Shown: positions 10,601 to 21,486, counted from the stretch's first letter. The stretch: DNA of 64,000 nt from Brachycybe producta (GCA_036925085.1 JAUPFP010000001.1:10729754-10793753); one strand, 5' to 3'. The notes: generated by a model not told the origin, from the sequence alone. A program made the numbers and translations.

Positions 10601-13600
10601 CGAGGACGAGTATTTTAGGAAAGGAGGGGGGAGAAATAGATGTGGACACAAGCCCACCTCTACAACCAACCGAACCCCTACAACCTACCATACCTCAAAA
10701 TTTTTCCAAAAACAAATTCTCCGAATCAGGATCCGCAAAAAAACCACCCACCGAAACTTCAACTCCTGCAGAAGATCCAAAACCACAAAACAAAAAAAAA
10801 AGACTGAAATTAAAAACGAAAAATCCATCGTCAAAATCTACCGCTAAAACAAATACGGAAGTAGAAGATGAAAACAACGATGGAATTTCGAAGAAAGTCA
10901 AAGAAATACTCACCATCAAGACCATCCACATGATTGAAGACGAAAAACCACGTGTCCAGCACATGGAACCAGCAAGATCAACGTCCTCAATCATAAACAT
11001 AAACAAAATAGTAGCGGTAACCGCTACCCACGCTTTCAAACATAAAAATCACGTGGCCACAAAAGAAAACCATCTAACACATCGTAATACCCCTCCTACG
11101 ACGTCACAGCAAGGGGATGAGAAAGTGAACTTGTTGACCCACTTAAAGTTTCAAGTTCAGAACTTTGGTGGGAAAGTCAAATATCTAACTCTTCACACCC
11201 TAATGCGAGAAATGAAACTACGTCATCACCGATGGGAATTAAACCACAAAATCGGGGCCGTCAATCAAAACAAAAAAATTAATTGGGCCAATCAAAATGA
11301 CTCCGACGTCACAAATAGGCCTAATCGACAACCAAAATCCATAGTGACCCCACAAAAGGGGCTGACCCAACCCTTATCTCTTGGAATACTTTGCATAAAC
11401 GCCATTTTGCAACAAATCGAATCGGTAACCAATTTTGTAGTTCGGGAAGTTTCAACCACACCACGACATTCGAAAGTTTATTCCTTTAACACAAAAAATC
11501 GATCGTGCTACAATAAGTTGGATGATTATCATCAGCAAACTGCGGATGAAACACGCCAAAAAAAATTGGGGCCGAAACATTTTTCCAGAGAATCACCAAT
11601 AAATCAAATGCCGCAATACATCAGAGGCACGTGGAGGGGTCGCCATCACCATGGCCCTTCCAGCGATGAAGAAGGGGGTGACGACCATACCACCCCCTCA
11701 ACTCCTCAAGAACCCATGGAGGTGGGTGGCGAACAGGCGGGGGCCGCCCCGCCACCCACGGAAGTCAAGAAAATCTCCTTTACAACGGTGCAGGCTCATG
11801 CGGGGACCGCTAGTGAGCCTGCCAGTAGATCACTGTTGCCTGGACACGATAGCAAACGTCGACGCCACTCCGTGCCGGAGAACTTTCGCCGGCGTGGCGA
11901 GAAACATCTGAAAACCTCGTTCCGACGCCCCGCCAATGTGGGTCGCGAGGGGAAACCAGAAACTCCCACTCTTCTGGTCCCCCTCACCGCCGCCAACTCA
12001 AGGCACTGGGCTGAGGATCGGGAGGACCGAATTGACGTCTCCACCATGCCCCTGGGACCACCCAAGGACTACTGGAAGAGTCTGGCCCCTGGCAAAATGA
12101 TTCCAGGAGGAGCTGAGCCCTGGGGGAAGGGATCATCCTGAACACCACCACCAACAGAGACTGAAAAGGAGCAACAGCGCCTCGAAGAAGAACGATGTCA
12201 TCGACTAAATGAGGAAGCCCGTACCGAGGCAGAACGCAACAAACGTTACCTCCAGTTGGCTTGCCTCCGCCTCCAGGAACTGGGCCTACCCTACACAGCC
12301 CCGCTTCCCCAGGAGGAGATCGACAGGGTCGAGACTCTTCTAGCTGCAGAGGAACGACAGGCTGCATGGACCGCGGCTGGCCGTTCCTTACCTCCGACTC
12401 CACCTCCATCGACTTCTCCACCGACCACCGACCCGACTCCACCAGCACCCCAGCAAGGGGCCATTCCAAAAACTAAAAAGCCGCCACCTAAAGAACGGCC
12501 CCTCAGTAACATCAAAGGTCCAAAAGGGATCCCTCTCCAAGGCGGCGCCGCTCTCCACATCACCATAATCACCACCATCAGGGCCACCGGGAATTCCGCC
12601 GTCGTCCTCAGGACCTTCGTCAACACATCAAAGCTGGAGCCCAGGGGAATCGTCCGACCATTCGACCACTGATGGAGGTACCCATCGAAAAACCAAAGCC
12701 TGTGCCTCGAACCCCTGAGAATCCTCCCACCGCCACTTAAGCACCACCATCATCACCTGCTGCTGCTGAGAGAGAATATTTTCTCTCTCAGCAGAAAAAA
12801 ATGACTTATCTAATGATGGACTTCGCAAGGCGAGGGTGGGATCCTCGTGAGACTCTGGGGATCCCTCCCCTCGAGGACAGGCCGCCTCTTTCAGAGAAGA
12901 GCAAGAAGAAGAAGCCCCGGCAACGCGCTCGTGATATGGCCCGGGCAACTGTTTCGGGCCCAACGTGCCCAGTCATCTGGAGATGCGGGGACCGCGCCTC
13001 CTGCTTCCATCACCAACCCTCCAGTTGCAGATGCGGGGGCTGCACCTGCAGCTCTTCCCAAGGACTCTCCTGCCACCACAACTACAACTCCTCTTGCTCC
13101 TCCCGCGGTGACCGCCAGGAGGAAAACACTTATCTGCAGGCCACTCCGCCCGGAATCTCTACAGGAGAGGTTCCTTAACAATCGCTGGGCGTTGTGGCAG
13201 CAACAGACGCAACCAAAACAGACTCTATACATCGGACATTACGACTTGGAGGGCTTTCTGCATTTGGAACTACCTGAACGAGAGCGGTATGTCGTCGGGA
13301 TGACTCGTGACACCTCCACCTTCACCGCGAACTCGTCACCATCGCCCTCCAGGCCGTAATGCGATCATTTTTCACAACCATTTTCGGGACACCAACTGAG
13401 GGAACCTTCCGGATCTCTCGGAGCTACTTCCGAGGGACCAACCCAAATCACCAGGCCGCCATCATATGGGACGCCGTCCAGGAGACCCTTTACGACCAGC
13501 CACCTGCTCGGGCGACAAGGACAGACGAGGAGGTGTACCAGGCCTTCTTCAGGGACCTCCAGGGGGACGTCGATGGGTAGATCGTGGCTCATTGGGATGG
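10600..13600 (+). other. E1 post-integrase accessory region
   Basis: Most gypsy elements end soon after integrase, but here about 3 kb of partly open sequence follows. It encodes a Lys/Asn/Thr-rich tail, then an acidic and Pro-rich stretch (SSDEEGGDDHTTPSTP, near 11660), a possible coiled coil rich in Glu and Arg (near 12160-12260), and a Pro-rich part (12380-12480). A last compact segment near 13140-13580 has globular composition (LYIGHYDLEGFLHLELPE...). I recognise no envelope signature: no signal peptide and no plausible fusion peptide. Function unknown. It is broken like the rest of E1. Confidence 0.5.
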
Positions 13601-14050
13601 TCAACGCCTCTGATACTACCAGCGGGACAGTTGAGTGTTTTCTCGGCGAGACACTCTCGCGAGTATTTTTTTTTGTGTTTGTGTGTCTTTTTTCGTGTGG
13701 TTAATTGCTGTGGTTTTTCGCGAAAGACTGATCGCGAAGAGTTTTTTTTTACCCCGTTGGGTTTCGTTCGTTTTTTTGTTTGTTCGTTTCATTATTATGT
13801 CTCTTACCCCGTTGGGTTTTTGGGTTTTTGGGTTTTGTTCCTTGGTTACCCCGTTGAGTTTCCTTTTCGTTTTTTTTACTATTATCCCCCTCGTTCCGGG
13901 GATATTCATTCCTTTTTTTCTTGTAATATTCTTAACTTGTTGAAGGGTGGTTGATACGAACTGTATCAACCTCTCTTTCAACATGCATGTATTCATTAGT
14001 GACATGCCGAACCACTGGACCACTCCCCTAGAACTGCAGTCTGTGGCATG
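13600..14050 (+). other. E1 T-rich 3' region
   Basis: This is T-rich sequence with the motif taccccgttg repeated three times (about 13750, 13807 and 13849), and a perfect 9-bp stem, ggttgatac with gtatcaacc, at about 13948-13970. The hydrophobic reading frame it produces comes from the T runs and is not a gene. Confidence 0.5.
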
Positions 14051-14100
14051 CCTCCCAACTTTGAAACACGAGGACGTGTTTCACGCCAAGTTGGGGGGTA
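14051..14100 (+). promoter_or_regulatory. E1 polypurine tract inside a stem-loop
   Basis: The polypurine tract aagttgggggg (14088-14098) can pair with cctcccaactt (14051-14061). Between them a perfect 9-bp hairpin forms from tgaaacacg (14062-14070) and cgtgtttca (14075-14083), with loop agga. Equivalent structures precede the right LTRs of E2 and E3. Confidence 0.65.
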
Positions 14101-14646
14101 TGTGACACCCTGTATTTCGCCGTTTTGTCCCTCCCCTAGCCTGGGGGTCTCTGGGAACGTAAGGGACGGATTTCCGCCCCTTTCTCCCGTCTTGGAGACC
14201 CCAAAGCTACAAGATACATTCAGGTTCCGGTATCGGCGAATGGATACCCGTCGATGCATGGTCCCCAGGGCATGTGTACCCCTGAAAGGGTGTGTACAGG
14301 CTCTGGGTATAAAAGACCATGTTTCGATAGATTCTGGGTCCATTCTCTGATTATCGAAACTATGAAACTACTCATATAATGGTCCAGTGGCGAAAGCACG
14401 CCACAGTAACACATTCTCTGTTATTCATGTTTTAATGGTTGGTCATGAATAAATACGTATCGACGAACCTATCATCCGTCTCGCCTGTCTAAATGATTCT
14501 TTCCCTAGCAGCTACGAATCCAGGAATATCTACGAGAACGACCCCGGCACCAGTGTGGACTCAGGTAATACATTCTAAGCGGTATCCGCTCTAGCTAAAA
14601 GAGTCTATCACCTGAGCTCCCGTAACAAGAGCTCTACATTGTTACA
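14101..14646 (+). repeat. Right LTR of E1
   Basis: This 546-bp LTR starts TGTGACACC and ends TTGTTACA, with a TATA-like gggtataaaa at 14304-14313. The first 250 bp nearly match the left LTR; the rest is clearly less similar. Confidence 0.85.
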
Positions 14647-14985
14647 TGAGAATCTTTACAAAGTTGTTATTAGAAGGATCGACGAAGATCCTTCTTAATT
14701 GTTATATTTTTATACATCTCATAGATGTTGACCTTTTTAATTAATAGATTACTTTCAGGTCCGAGTGTGTCCAAGAGACTTGGACACAGCTGGCCCCTTT
14801 GTTATTGCAATCAGATGTTTCTATTGTATTATTGGTATAAATACAGGAGCATGTAGATTGAGAGACCGACAGATTTTGTACTTTGAAGATACAAACAACG
14901 TATGCCATATCTCTCTCTAAATCTACAGTGACTCACTGTTTATTGTGAATAAAGATATAAAATTCTATGTGTGGACTCAGTCATT
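14647..14985 (+). repeat. LTR-like fragment
   Basis: The segment has LTR-like landmarks: a strong early hairpin (agaaggatc with gatccttct, 14671-14694), a second one (gtgtccaag with cttggacac, near 14767-14787), ggtataaatacag near 14836 as a TATA-like site, and gaataaagata near 14947 as a polyadenylation-like signal. The layout resembles the E2 LTR, although the sequence differs. No matching partner LTR or target duplication was found, so its exact ends are uncertain. It directly abuts E1 on the left and hAT-1 on the right. Confidence 0.4.
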
Positions 14986-14989
14986 TCTT

Positions 14990-15322
14990 GGGAAAGGGAT
15001 TGCTGGGGGAGTCCTACACAAATTGGAAAATTCTCGAAAAAAAACTAATAACTGGAAAGACAAGTATTATCAATGATGCTGTTCAAAAACAGCTTTTCAA
15101 CGAAGTTAATAAGTGGCGTTACATTCTGAGAATTATTTTAAAATGCATAATGCTTTGTGCTAAAAATAATTTAGCTTTAAGAGGCCATGATGAAAGTTTA
15201 AATAAAGGAGTATTTTTGAATTTAATTGAATTACTAAGTGACTATGATACAACATTAAAAAACTTTTTAACAGAAAAAACTAAAGGCCAGGTGTCATATT
15301 TAAGCCCATCAAAATATTATAG
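14990..15322 (+). pseudogene. hAT-1 transposase, left piece (ZMYM1-like)
   Basis: This is the N-terminal-to-middle part of an hAT transposase of the ZMYM1/DUF4371-like group. Readable blocks include NWKILEKKLITGKTSIINDA, a W..IL..I...I..CA.NNLALRGHDESL block and a GVFLNLIELLSDYD block, matching the same order in the fuller hAT-3 copy at 61441-61650. The 5' part of the gene, including the TTF-type zinc finger, is missing. The piece ends where E2 inserted (15322), and the frame resumes at 22443 after the 4-bp duplication ATAG. Confidence 0.8.
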
Positions 15323-16221
15323 TGAAACGATACGTCCAGGAGCGATCCTGGCTCGTTTAGTTATTTTTGGATCGTTTGTTTATTTTTAGAGTGGCCTGGA
15401 ACTTTGTCAACCCTCTGTACTCACGTACAGAGGATTGACCCAGTTCCATCAGCTGATGACGATGCCAATATCCTGTCTTGGGTCTTGGGTCCCTTTTTCC
15501 TCCCAGTCCCACCCCTTAATACAAAGAGATCGACTTGATAAGCCTCAGCATTGGGTCTATGGGGTGAAAACTTTCTTTTGTAATTTTGTTTTGATTACGA
15601 TGAATCACTTGTCTATATTTTAGTGACCCCTGGTCAATCATGTTGATTGGCCAGTTTGGTTTTTAAGGTTGATTTTGCCCAATCAGAGAATACTGAGAAA
15701 GTGTTCTCAGTATCCTCTTTTTGGGTATAAATAACCATGTATTTTTGTGTAAAAAGGGACTTGAAGAAGCAGTCTTGAAAGCATTCTTTGGACACAGACA
15801 TTATGCCCAAATTTGCCTAGAGATGATGAGATGTAAATAAACTGGAAATTATAGTTAAAAAGTTGTTGAAGTTATTTTTATCTTTTAAAAACAAAACGAA
15901 GGACTTCAACATTTTGTCATCTAGCACTGTCAACCCAGGTGTAAACCTGGCTCTCCAGTACTAGATGAGACTTCTGAAGACAGCACGATCAACCAGCTTT
16001 TTACGGGCGAAAGCCCGGGGAGTAGCAGACAACAAAAGATCCTTAAAACTGTAAAGGTTCTTGAAAGAGGAACTTGTGAGGAAACGTATGGGACTAATTT
16101 GTTCCCTTCCTCCCGAACCATAATAGAATTAGTGGCCTAGCCAACCACTTTCCGATCGCCCGAAAGAGCGCTACGATACTTTTTGATAATTCTATTAGAC
16201 CCCTGAATGTGGTTCGTTACA
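15323..16221 (+). repeat. Left LTR of E2
   Basis: The LTR starts TGAAACGATACG and ends TTCGTTACA. An early hairpin ccagga/tcctgg sits about 14 bp from the start, and a long one (gtcaaccctctgtac with gtacagaggattgac) at 15406-15439. TATA-like tataaata lies at 15726-15733, and a polyadenylation-like aataaa near 15837. A hairpin atactgag/ctcagtat lies just upstream of the TATA. Confidence 0.9.
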
Positions 16222-16247
16222 AATTTGGTGGAGGAGCTGGGTGGTTG
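16222..16247 (+). promoter_or_regulatory. Probable primer-binding site of E2
   Basis: The sequence aatttggtggaggagctggg follows the LTR and shares TTGGTGGAGG with E1 and E3. The primer tRNA was not assigned. Confidence 0.5.
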
Positions 16248-16322
16248 AATACCTTGTTACTCCATAAGCTACAAAGATCGTGTTGAAAAGCACGCGGCAT
16301 AGAGAAAACATCGACGTCAGAA

Positions 16323-17744
16323 ATGACCAGTCTACAGAAACTACTCAAGGACTTGAGGGATCTCGAGAGACTGAGGGAGGAAAGACGTCGAAAGAAGAAG
16401 ACTGCCGCGTTGAAGAAGATCGTGAAGAGGCAACATACTCAACTGGAGGAGGCCAAGGACGAAGCTAATGTACTTCCACCGACTCCTGTTGCTGTCAAGC
16501 CTGAGGTACAGTCCAACGATGGAAGCAAGACGCCAGAACACGCCGCCATTGCCGACATCATTGGGAAACTGTCTAAAGAGAAACAGGATGAGTTGGTTCG
16601 TCAGATTATGGGCGACGAACGGAGCAGAGCGGGCTCAATCAACACTGAATTGGAATCGATTGAACCCGGGCGAAAGCTCGGTCCGGATGAAACTACCAAA
16701 TGGACACCGGACCTGGGACCTACGCCATACTCTGAGAGAAATTCGTTACATCCTCTGCAGGGATTTTCGAAGTACGACGGTGATGACAACATCCTCCTCT
16801 ACATAGAAGAATTTGAAGACATCGCTACGGCGCACGACTGGAACTCCCTGCAGAGATGCAGGCACTTTGCAGGGCTCTTGAGGAAGCGTGCAATCAAATG
16901 GCTCGCACACTTCCGCTCTGCTTATGAGGGACAAGAAATTACGTGGACGGCCATGAAGGAGGGAATCATTGCTGAATTCCTCCTGCCTGACCAGAAGGTC
17001 CGCATGAGTCGAGAATTGGTGGAAAGGCGTCAGCAAGACCATGAAACTTTCAGAGTCTATGCTGAAAAATACGCCGAGATGTATCGAAGAATTCATCCAC
17101 ATGACGATGAATCGTTGCTGATAGCTACGCTCCGAAAGAGTCTGCTACCAGCACTAAGAAAACATTTGTATGGAGCACCAAAAGATCATTACCATGAGTT
17201 TGTGCGCTTCAGTACTCAAACTGAAGGGGAACTGGTGGATGAGAGAGAGTTGGTTTACAAAACATCGGCTGGGACTACAACCAGAGCGGGCGTAAGCCAG
17301 CCGAATCAAGGAAGTCAACCAAAACAGCAGAGTCAACCTAGAACTTCAAGCGGACAAGACAAGATGTCGAACCCGCCTGAAAAGGCTTACCAGGAATCGA
17401 AACAGACAAATGAGCATCAAAACAAGCAGAGGGCTCCTTGGCGAAATCAATACCAAGGGCCGCTCACCTGTTACCGATGTGGGGAGGCGGGCCACATTGC
17501 ACGTGCTTGCCCAAACCCCGGAAAACCAAGGACTGAACAAAGGAACGTTCCAACGGCAACATCGACCACTGTAAGCAGGATCGACGAACCGTTGGCAACG
17601 ACGGCAACGAAGTTCTCAAATACTGTTGAGGTTTTTGAAACTCACGTCCTGCCGAATGGTATGAGAATGGTGCCTGTCGATATCAATGGAGTGACACACT
17701 ATTTTCATGAGGAAAATCTAACAGAAGAGGCTTTAAACTGCTAA
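16323..17744 (+). CDS. gag: E2 Gag
   Basis: This is a 473-residue open frame for a gypsy-type Gag. The N-terminus is a Lys/Arg/Glu-rich probable coiled coil (residues about 1-50). A retrotransposon-gag core follows from roughly residue 155 (IEEFEDIATAHDWNSL..., ...AIKWLAHFRSAYEGQ..., ...LVERRQQDHETFRVYAEKYA). After a Gln/Ser/Pro linker comes one zinc knuckle, CYRCGEAGHIARAC, at about 17469-17510. The start ATG at 16323 is the first in frame. The product would assemble particles that package element RNA. Its length and domain order are ordinary for the family. Confidence 0.88.
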   Translation: MTSLQKLLKDLRDLERLREERRRKKKTAALKKIVKRQHTQLEEAKDEANVLPPTPVAVKPEVQSNDGSKTPEHAAIADIIGKLSKEKQDELVRQIMGDERSRAGSINTELESIEPGRKLGPDETTKWTPDLGPTPYSERNSLHPLQGFSKYDGDDNILLYIEEFEDIATAHDWNSLQRCRHFAGLLRKRAIKWLAHFRSAYEGQEITWTAMKEGIIAEFLLPDQKVRMSRELVERRQQDHETFRVYAEKYAEMYRRIHPHDDESLLIATLRKSLLPALRKHLYGAPKDHYHEFVRFSTQTEGELVDERELVYKTSAGTTTRAGVSQPNQGSQPKQQSQPRTSSGQDKMSNPPEKAYQESKQTNEHQNKQRAPWRNQYQGPLTCYRCGEAGHIARACPNPGKPRTEQRNVPTATSTTVSRIDEPLATTATKFSNTVEVFETHVLPNGMRMVPVDINGVTHYFHEENLTEEALNC

Positions 17745-17767
17745 GGGCGCCACTCAGCCCCAAAGTA

Positions 17768-20413
17768 GTGACGCCCGAAGTAGTTGTGAATAAGGAAGAA
17801 GAAAACGATGTCATTTTGGAGAGACTTCAAGAGGTTCAGGCTGCTGATCAACAAGAGGAAATTTCTGAGCAACCAAGGGTTATGTGCATCAAGGTCCGAC
17901 AGGGAGGAAACAAGGCGGAGTCCAAAGGTCTGTGTCAATGGAAACGACAGCTAGAGACGTCCGAAAAATCCACAGCCCTGTGCCAAGATGATCGACATAC
18001 GGCGGAAGCAACGATACAAAGGAGTTGGGCCACAGCAGAACAAGAAGAATCAACAAGGCTGACATCTGGGAGAGTTGCAGTTGGAATCCGAAGTCAAACC
18101 ATCCAAGGGGAAGGTCAACTAAAGAAACCACTGCAAAGTGGGAAAGCCAAGATGGATTTCGAGGTTAAACCCATGGTGAAGAAAATGCAGGTTGAAGCGA
18201 AATTCGGAGTAACTTCACCTGAAAAGGGTAACTTTGTGAGTGAAGGGTTTCAGACCATTTCCGGGAAAGGTCAGCAAACAGTGCCACTGCAAAGTGAGTT
18301 TACTATGGCATCCAAAAGGGATATCATACCAAAACTCGGTGATGATCAGGTGATGGCGAAATTTGGAGTACCCATCCCTGTGGAAAATGATCAGGTGATG
18401 GCGAAATTTGGAGTACCCATCCCTGTGGAAAATGATCAGGTGATGGCGAAATTTGGAGTACCCATCCCTGTGGAAAAAGATCAGGTGATGGCGAAATTTG
18501 GAGTACCCATCCCTGTGGAGCAGGTGGCGGTGAAATCTGGAGTAACCACCCCTGTGAAAATTGGAGATGAGGTGACGGTGAAATTTGGAGTAACCGCCAT
18601 TGAGAAAAAAGAGTTTCAAGAAGAAACTGTGGATCTTCGAAGGAGAGGACTAATCTCGGTCAGGATTGACCGAAATAATCCTCATGAAGATGAGAGTAAA
18701 GAAGGCCTAGCTGAAATCACTGTCGACAAACAATCCAGTGAAATTTCGGAAGAAACTTCAGTGAAAAAGGAAAGAGAGGAAACACATGGGATGGCCAAAA
18801 ATGTCTCTAAGAAAGAGACATCTACAGCTTCCCGTGTGCAAACACGTGTAGGACCTGCAATAGATGATAGAAAGCATCATTCAGGAGTGGGGAAAAAGAA
18901 ATCCAGCGCTAAAACCATCTTAAAAGATGAATTAACGTCTGAATTGGATGTAGAAACGGCAAAAATTCAAATTTGCCGCTATACGGAGCGCCGCCTAGTG
19001 AGGAAAAAAGAGGAGAGAGAATTTTCTAAGGAGAAAAGCTCCTCCCACTTCCGGCCGGAAATTGAAAGTGAGAGCCCCACAGGATCACGTGAGAAGACGA
19101 CCGCCATTTTTGATGCCACTTCGAATCTTCATTCTGCAAAGAATAGACACGATCGTCGATTCTTTAAGAAAAAGAAAGTGACAACTTTTAATTTGGATAA
19201 ATGTGAAAAGAGGATGGCTGAATCTAATGGCAGTGGAAAATCTGGAAGTGAGGAGATGTTTGAAGTGGAGCAGTTTTTGGAAGCCGGTGAAATGACACCG
19301 GAGTGGTTGAGGCTGCTTTTTGGAGAAGAGGATGACGACAACGCCATCGCTGCAGGGGTTTCCTCCGGCAGCAATGCCGCGCCTTCGATGCCTTCTACGG
19401 AAAAAGCCTCAGGATCTGCTCAAACGAAAAAACGGAAACAACCCGAGGGTGAGCCAACTAATTTCGTTCCTCTTGTTCATTCTCCTCCGGAGCGACGCCG
19501 AAATGTCAATCCGGAGCCAGATACTGTATATGATGGGCCAGCAAGGGATCCTAAGTTGCAGTTCCCAAGACCCCCTGAGGAGATGGATACTCCTCCGGGT
19601 AGTCTCTTGGATGGATGTCTGCCTGCAGAGATGGGAGGATCCAGAAGAAGCGGCCGAACGAAAGGCGAAAGAAATGCGGACAAACTGGCCATGAAAGAAT
19701 GGGTCGATGGCCAGAATCGAGAATTGGCAGCTCGAGGGCGATCTCCGATAAGAGTTCCGGAGGTAGGAGAGACGTTAACGAAAAGGAAATCGTCAAGAGA
19801 GGTCTCTCCGTCCAACAGCTGGGTCACCGTGGACCAGCCAATCGTCCGTGGGTATGTTCACCGGCCTAATAAACCTCTTAACTTACCCACAGCAATGGAA
19901 AAGGTCTCCATTTCATCAAAAGTCGTGGTGCCTACGAGAGACACTCGCCCGCCTGCGGCGAGCAATCCCGCTAGGGCCCAGAGAGATAAATTCATCAGTG
20001 AGAGGCCTACGGATCCCAGACGCCAGCCAGATGTCGTCAGGAGCCGACCTCATGAGGAAACAAGAAGGGAAACGAGATACGAGCAGCCAAGGATCGAGAC
20101 ATCCAGAAGCCATTCAGGTCGTCATCCTCACATCCCGGGACAACCCCGGAAAGGACAAGGTGCCACAGAGAGGAGGAGGCAGCGACGAGATGCGATCTTC
20201 GAGGGAGAACGTGGTCATCCCAGCAAAGCAACGTCTGGACCAGCCACGGGAGCGATCCCGAAGATCTCACCACCGCCGCCCCCGCAACAATGGCCGAAAG
20301 GAACACTGGACATGTCCGATGGGAAGTTGTCCAACCGGCAACAGTTTCGGCTGTTGCGTAACGGTTTGGTTCTTTTAGTCGTCGTTGGGGCAGAAATTCA
20401 TTCCGATATTTAG
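17768..20413 (+). CDS. E2 second ORF, 881 residues, unknown function
   Basis: This large open frame starts 24 nt after gag ends and lies in a different frame. It takes the place where pol would normally be but has no protease, polymerase or integrase motif that I can recognise. Residues about 192-285 hold tandem 15-residue repeats (DQVMAKFGVPIPVEN type). The middle is highly charged (Lys/Glu). An internal segment starting MAESNGSGKSGSEE (near 19213) is acidic and resembles the start of the main open segment in E3. The C-terminal part is Pro/Arg-rich. No signal peptide or membrane span is obvious, so I do not call it an envelope. It could be an accessory structural protein or captured sequence. 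Confidence 0.7.
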   Translation: MTPEVVVNKEEENDVILERLQEVQAADQQEEISEQPRVMCIKVRQGGNKAESKGLCQWKRQLETSEKSTALCQDDRHTAEATIQRSWATAEQEESTRLTSGRVAVGIRSQTIQGEGQLKKPLQSGKAKMDFEVKPMVKKMQVEAKFGVTSPEKGNFVSEGFQTISGKGQQTVPLQSEFTMASKRDIIPKLGDDQVMAKFGVPIPVENDQVMAKFGVPIPVENDQVMAKFGVPIPVEKDQVMAKFGVPIPVEQVAVKSGVTTPVKIGDEVTVKFGVTAIEKKEFQEETVDLRRRGLISVRIDRNNPHEDESKEGLAEITVDKQSSEISEETSVKKEREETHGMAKNVSKKETSTASRVQTRVGPAIDDRKHHSGVGKKKSSAKTILKDELTSELDVETAKIQICRYTERRLVRKKEEREFSKEKSSSHFRPEIESESPTGSREKTTAIFDATSNLHSAKNRHDRRFFKKKKVTTFNLDKCEKRMAESNGSGKSGSEEMFEVEQFLEAGEMTPEWLRLLFGEEDDDNAIAAGVSSGSNAAPSMPSTEKASGSAQTKKRKQPEGEPTNFVPLVHSPPERRRNVNPEPDTVYDGPARDPKLQFPRPPEEMDTPPGSLLDGCLPAEMGGSRRSGRTKGERNADKLAMKEWVDGQNRELAARGRSPIRVPEVGETLTKRKSSREVSPSNSWVTVDQPIVRGYVHRPNKPLNLPTAMEKVSISSKVVVPTRDTRPPAASNPARAQRDKFISERPTDPRRQPDVVRSRPHEETRRETRYEQPRIETSRSHSGRHPHIPGQPRKGQGATERRRQRRDAIFEGERGHPSKATSGPATGAIPKISPPPPPQQWPKGTLDMSDGKLSNRQQFRLLRNGLVLLVVVGAEIHSDI
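18343..18612 (+). repeat. 45-bp coding tandem repeat in E2
   Basis: There are four near-identical 45-bp units (start of unit gatcaggtgatggcgaaatt), followed by two decayed ones (QVAVKSGVTTPVKIG and DEVTVKFGVTAIEK). A further related block, AKFGVTSPEK, lies upstream near 18200. The repeats keep the reading frame. Confidence 0.85.
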
Positions 20414-21486
20414 GTTTCTTCCATAGCAACGATGGGATCAAGGAAGACAGAATCCGTCCGCGATTGGACAGGCCATGGACAGCGGTGATCATCCAGGTGT
20501 TGGATCACTGGCCCGTCGTTGTCCTTCACAACAACGCCGAGCCAGGGACCCTTCAGCTAGTATATCCACAACCATGGGATAAATCAACGTGCGGCATTCT
20601 GGAGGTGGTTATCTCGTCGATGGTGGCCACATTGATTCCAAGCAGCAGAGGACATAGGAACGTCGTCCACAACCGATTGACCGAGCAGGATGGAAACGCT
20701 CACCTGGCCACACAGCAGCTCGACTTTATGGAGTCCATCGTTTTGGGAGCAATCCCACGGTCTCAAGTCGTCCCGCTGCGTATGCTGGAAGACCTGAACA
20801 TCTTGACAACGGAGGCAGAACCAGGAGCCAGGGACCAACAGGGCCATCTGGAACCGGATCATTAGAAACGACCAGGAACGACAACGGATTGACGTGGACC
20901 AGTTCCGACCCACGCCGAAGAAACCGGAGGAACGGGATGCAGCGAGGAAGCGTATCATTTCATTTATTGATAAATATTTTTAATTTTCGTTTTCTTGAGG
21001 GTTAAAAAGGGTTTTTTTAACTTGGGTATTTTAGTCAAATCTGCCTTAAAGATTAAAGAGGGGGGTTTTTCTTTTAAAATTGTTGTCTCTGTGGGCAGAG
21101 ATGTGATAGCTAGGTCAAGCTTGGGAAAGGGGGGGTTGTGATTCCTTTTTAAATGTTTATTTTAAAGAAATTTTTATCTAACTCCTTGTTTTTATTTTGG
21201 GGAAGTTTTCGTTATTTTATGAAGAGTACTGAGATTAATTACAAATTTTGGGTGGAATATTCTAGTCGAATAAATTAAAATAGTAATTGAGTAAAACGGA
21301 AATTTGAGGGTTGGGGGTTTGTCATCCTGTTGTGATCAAATCGAATAATGAAAACCTGTGATTTTTATTGTGATATTTTATTTTCAAATTCGAAAATTTT
21401 TTATCGTTTTTTTTTGTATGCAAATTGTGATACAGTATTTTGTTTTTGGGTTTTGTAGACAACCTTTTTGCGGTGGCTTATCAAGG
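20414..21486 (+). other. E2 3' region before the polypurine tract
   Basis: A residual open segment at about 20464-20865 (WTAVIIQVLDHWPVVVLHNN...) has globular composition but no recognised family. After about 20960 the sequence is T-rich and non-coding, as in E1. Confidence 0.45.

Larger units (their letters stand above)
4147..14646 (+). mobile_element. LTR element E1, Ty3/gypsy type, fossil
   Basis: E1 is a 10.5-kb LTR retrotransposon fossil. Left LTR 4147-4708 and right LTR 14101-14646 both begin TGTGACACC and end TTGTTACA. A primer-binding-like site follows the left LTR and a G-rich polypurine tract precedes the right one. Domains run in the order gag, zinc knuckle, protease, reverse transcriptase, RNase H, integrase, which is the gypsy order. 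The coding region is broken in a few places (about three to five). About 3 kb of extra sequence lies between the integrase and the right LTR. No target duplication is visible (flanks gcaa and tgag), unlike the other LTR elements in the window. The first halves of the LTRs are nearly identical and the second halves much less so, so a single LTR-based age would mislead. Confidence 0.9.

Noticed and set aside
10600-13600. Envelope gene in the E1 accessory region
   Set aside because: No signal peptide, cleavage site, fusion peptide or anchor can be recognised; composition is charged and Pro-rich.
13635-13943. Hydrophobic frame of about 100 residues in E1 that could suggest an envelope or membrane protein
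   Set aside because: It lies in the T-rich 3' region and is caused by T runs (Phe/Leu/Val codons). There is no signal peptide or conserved motif.
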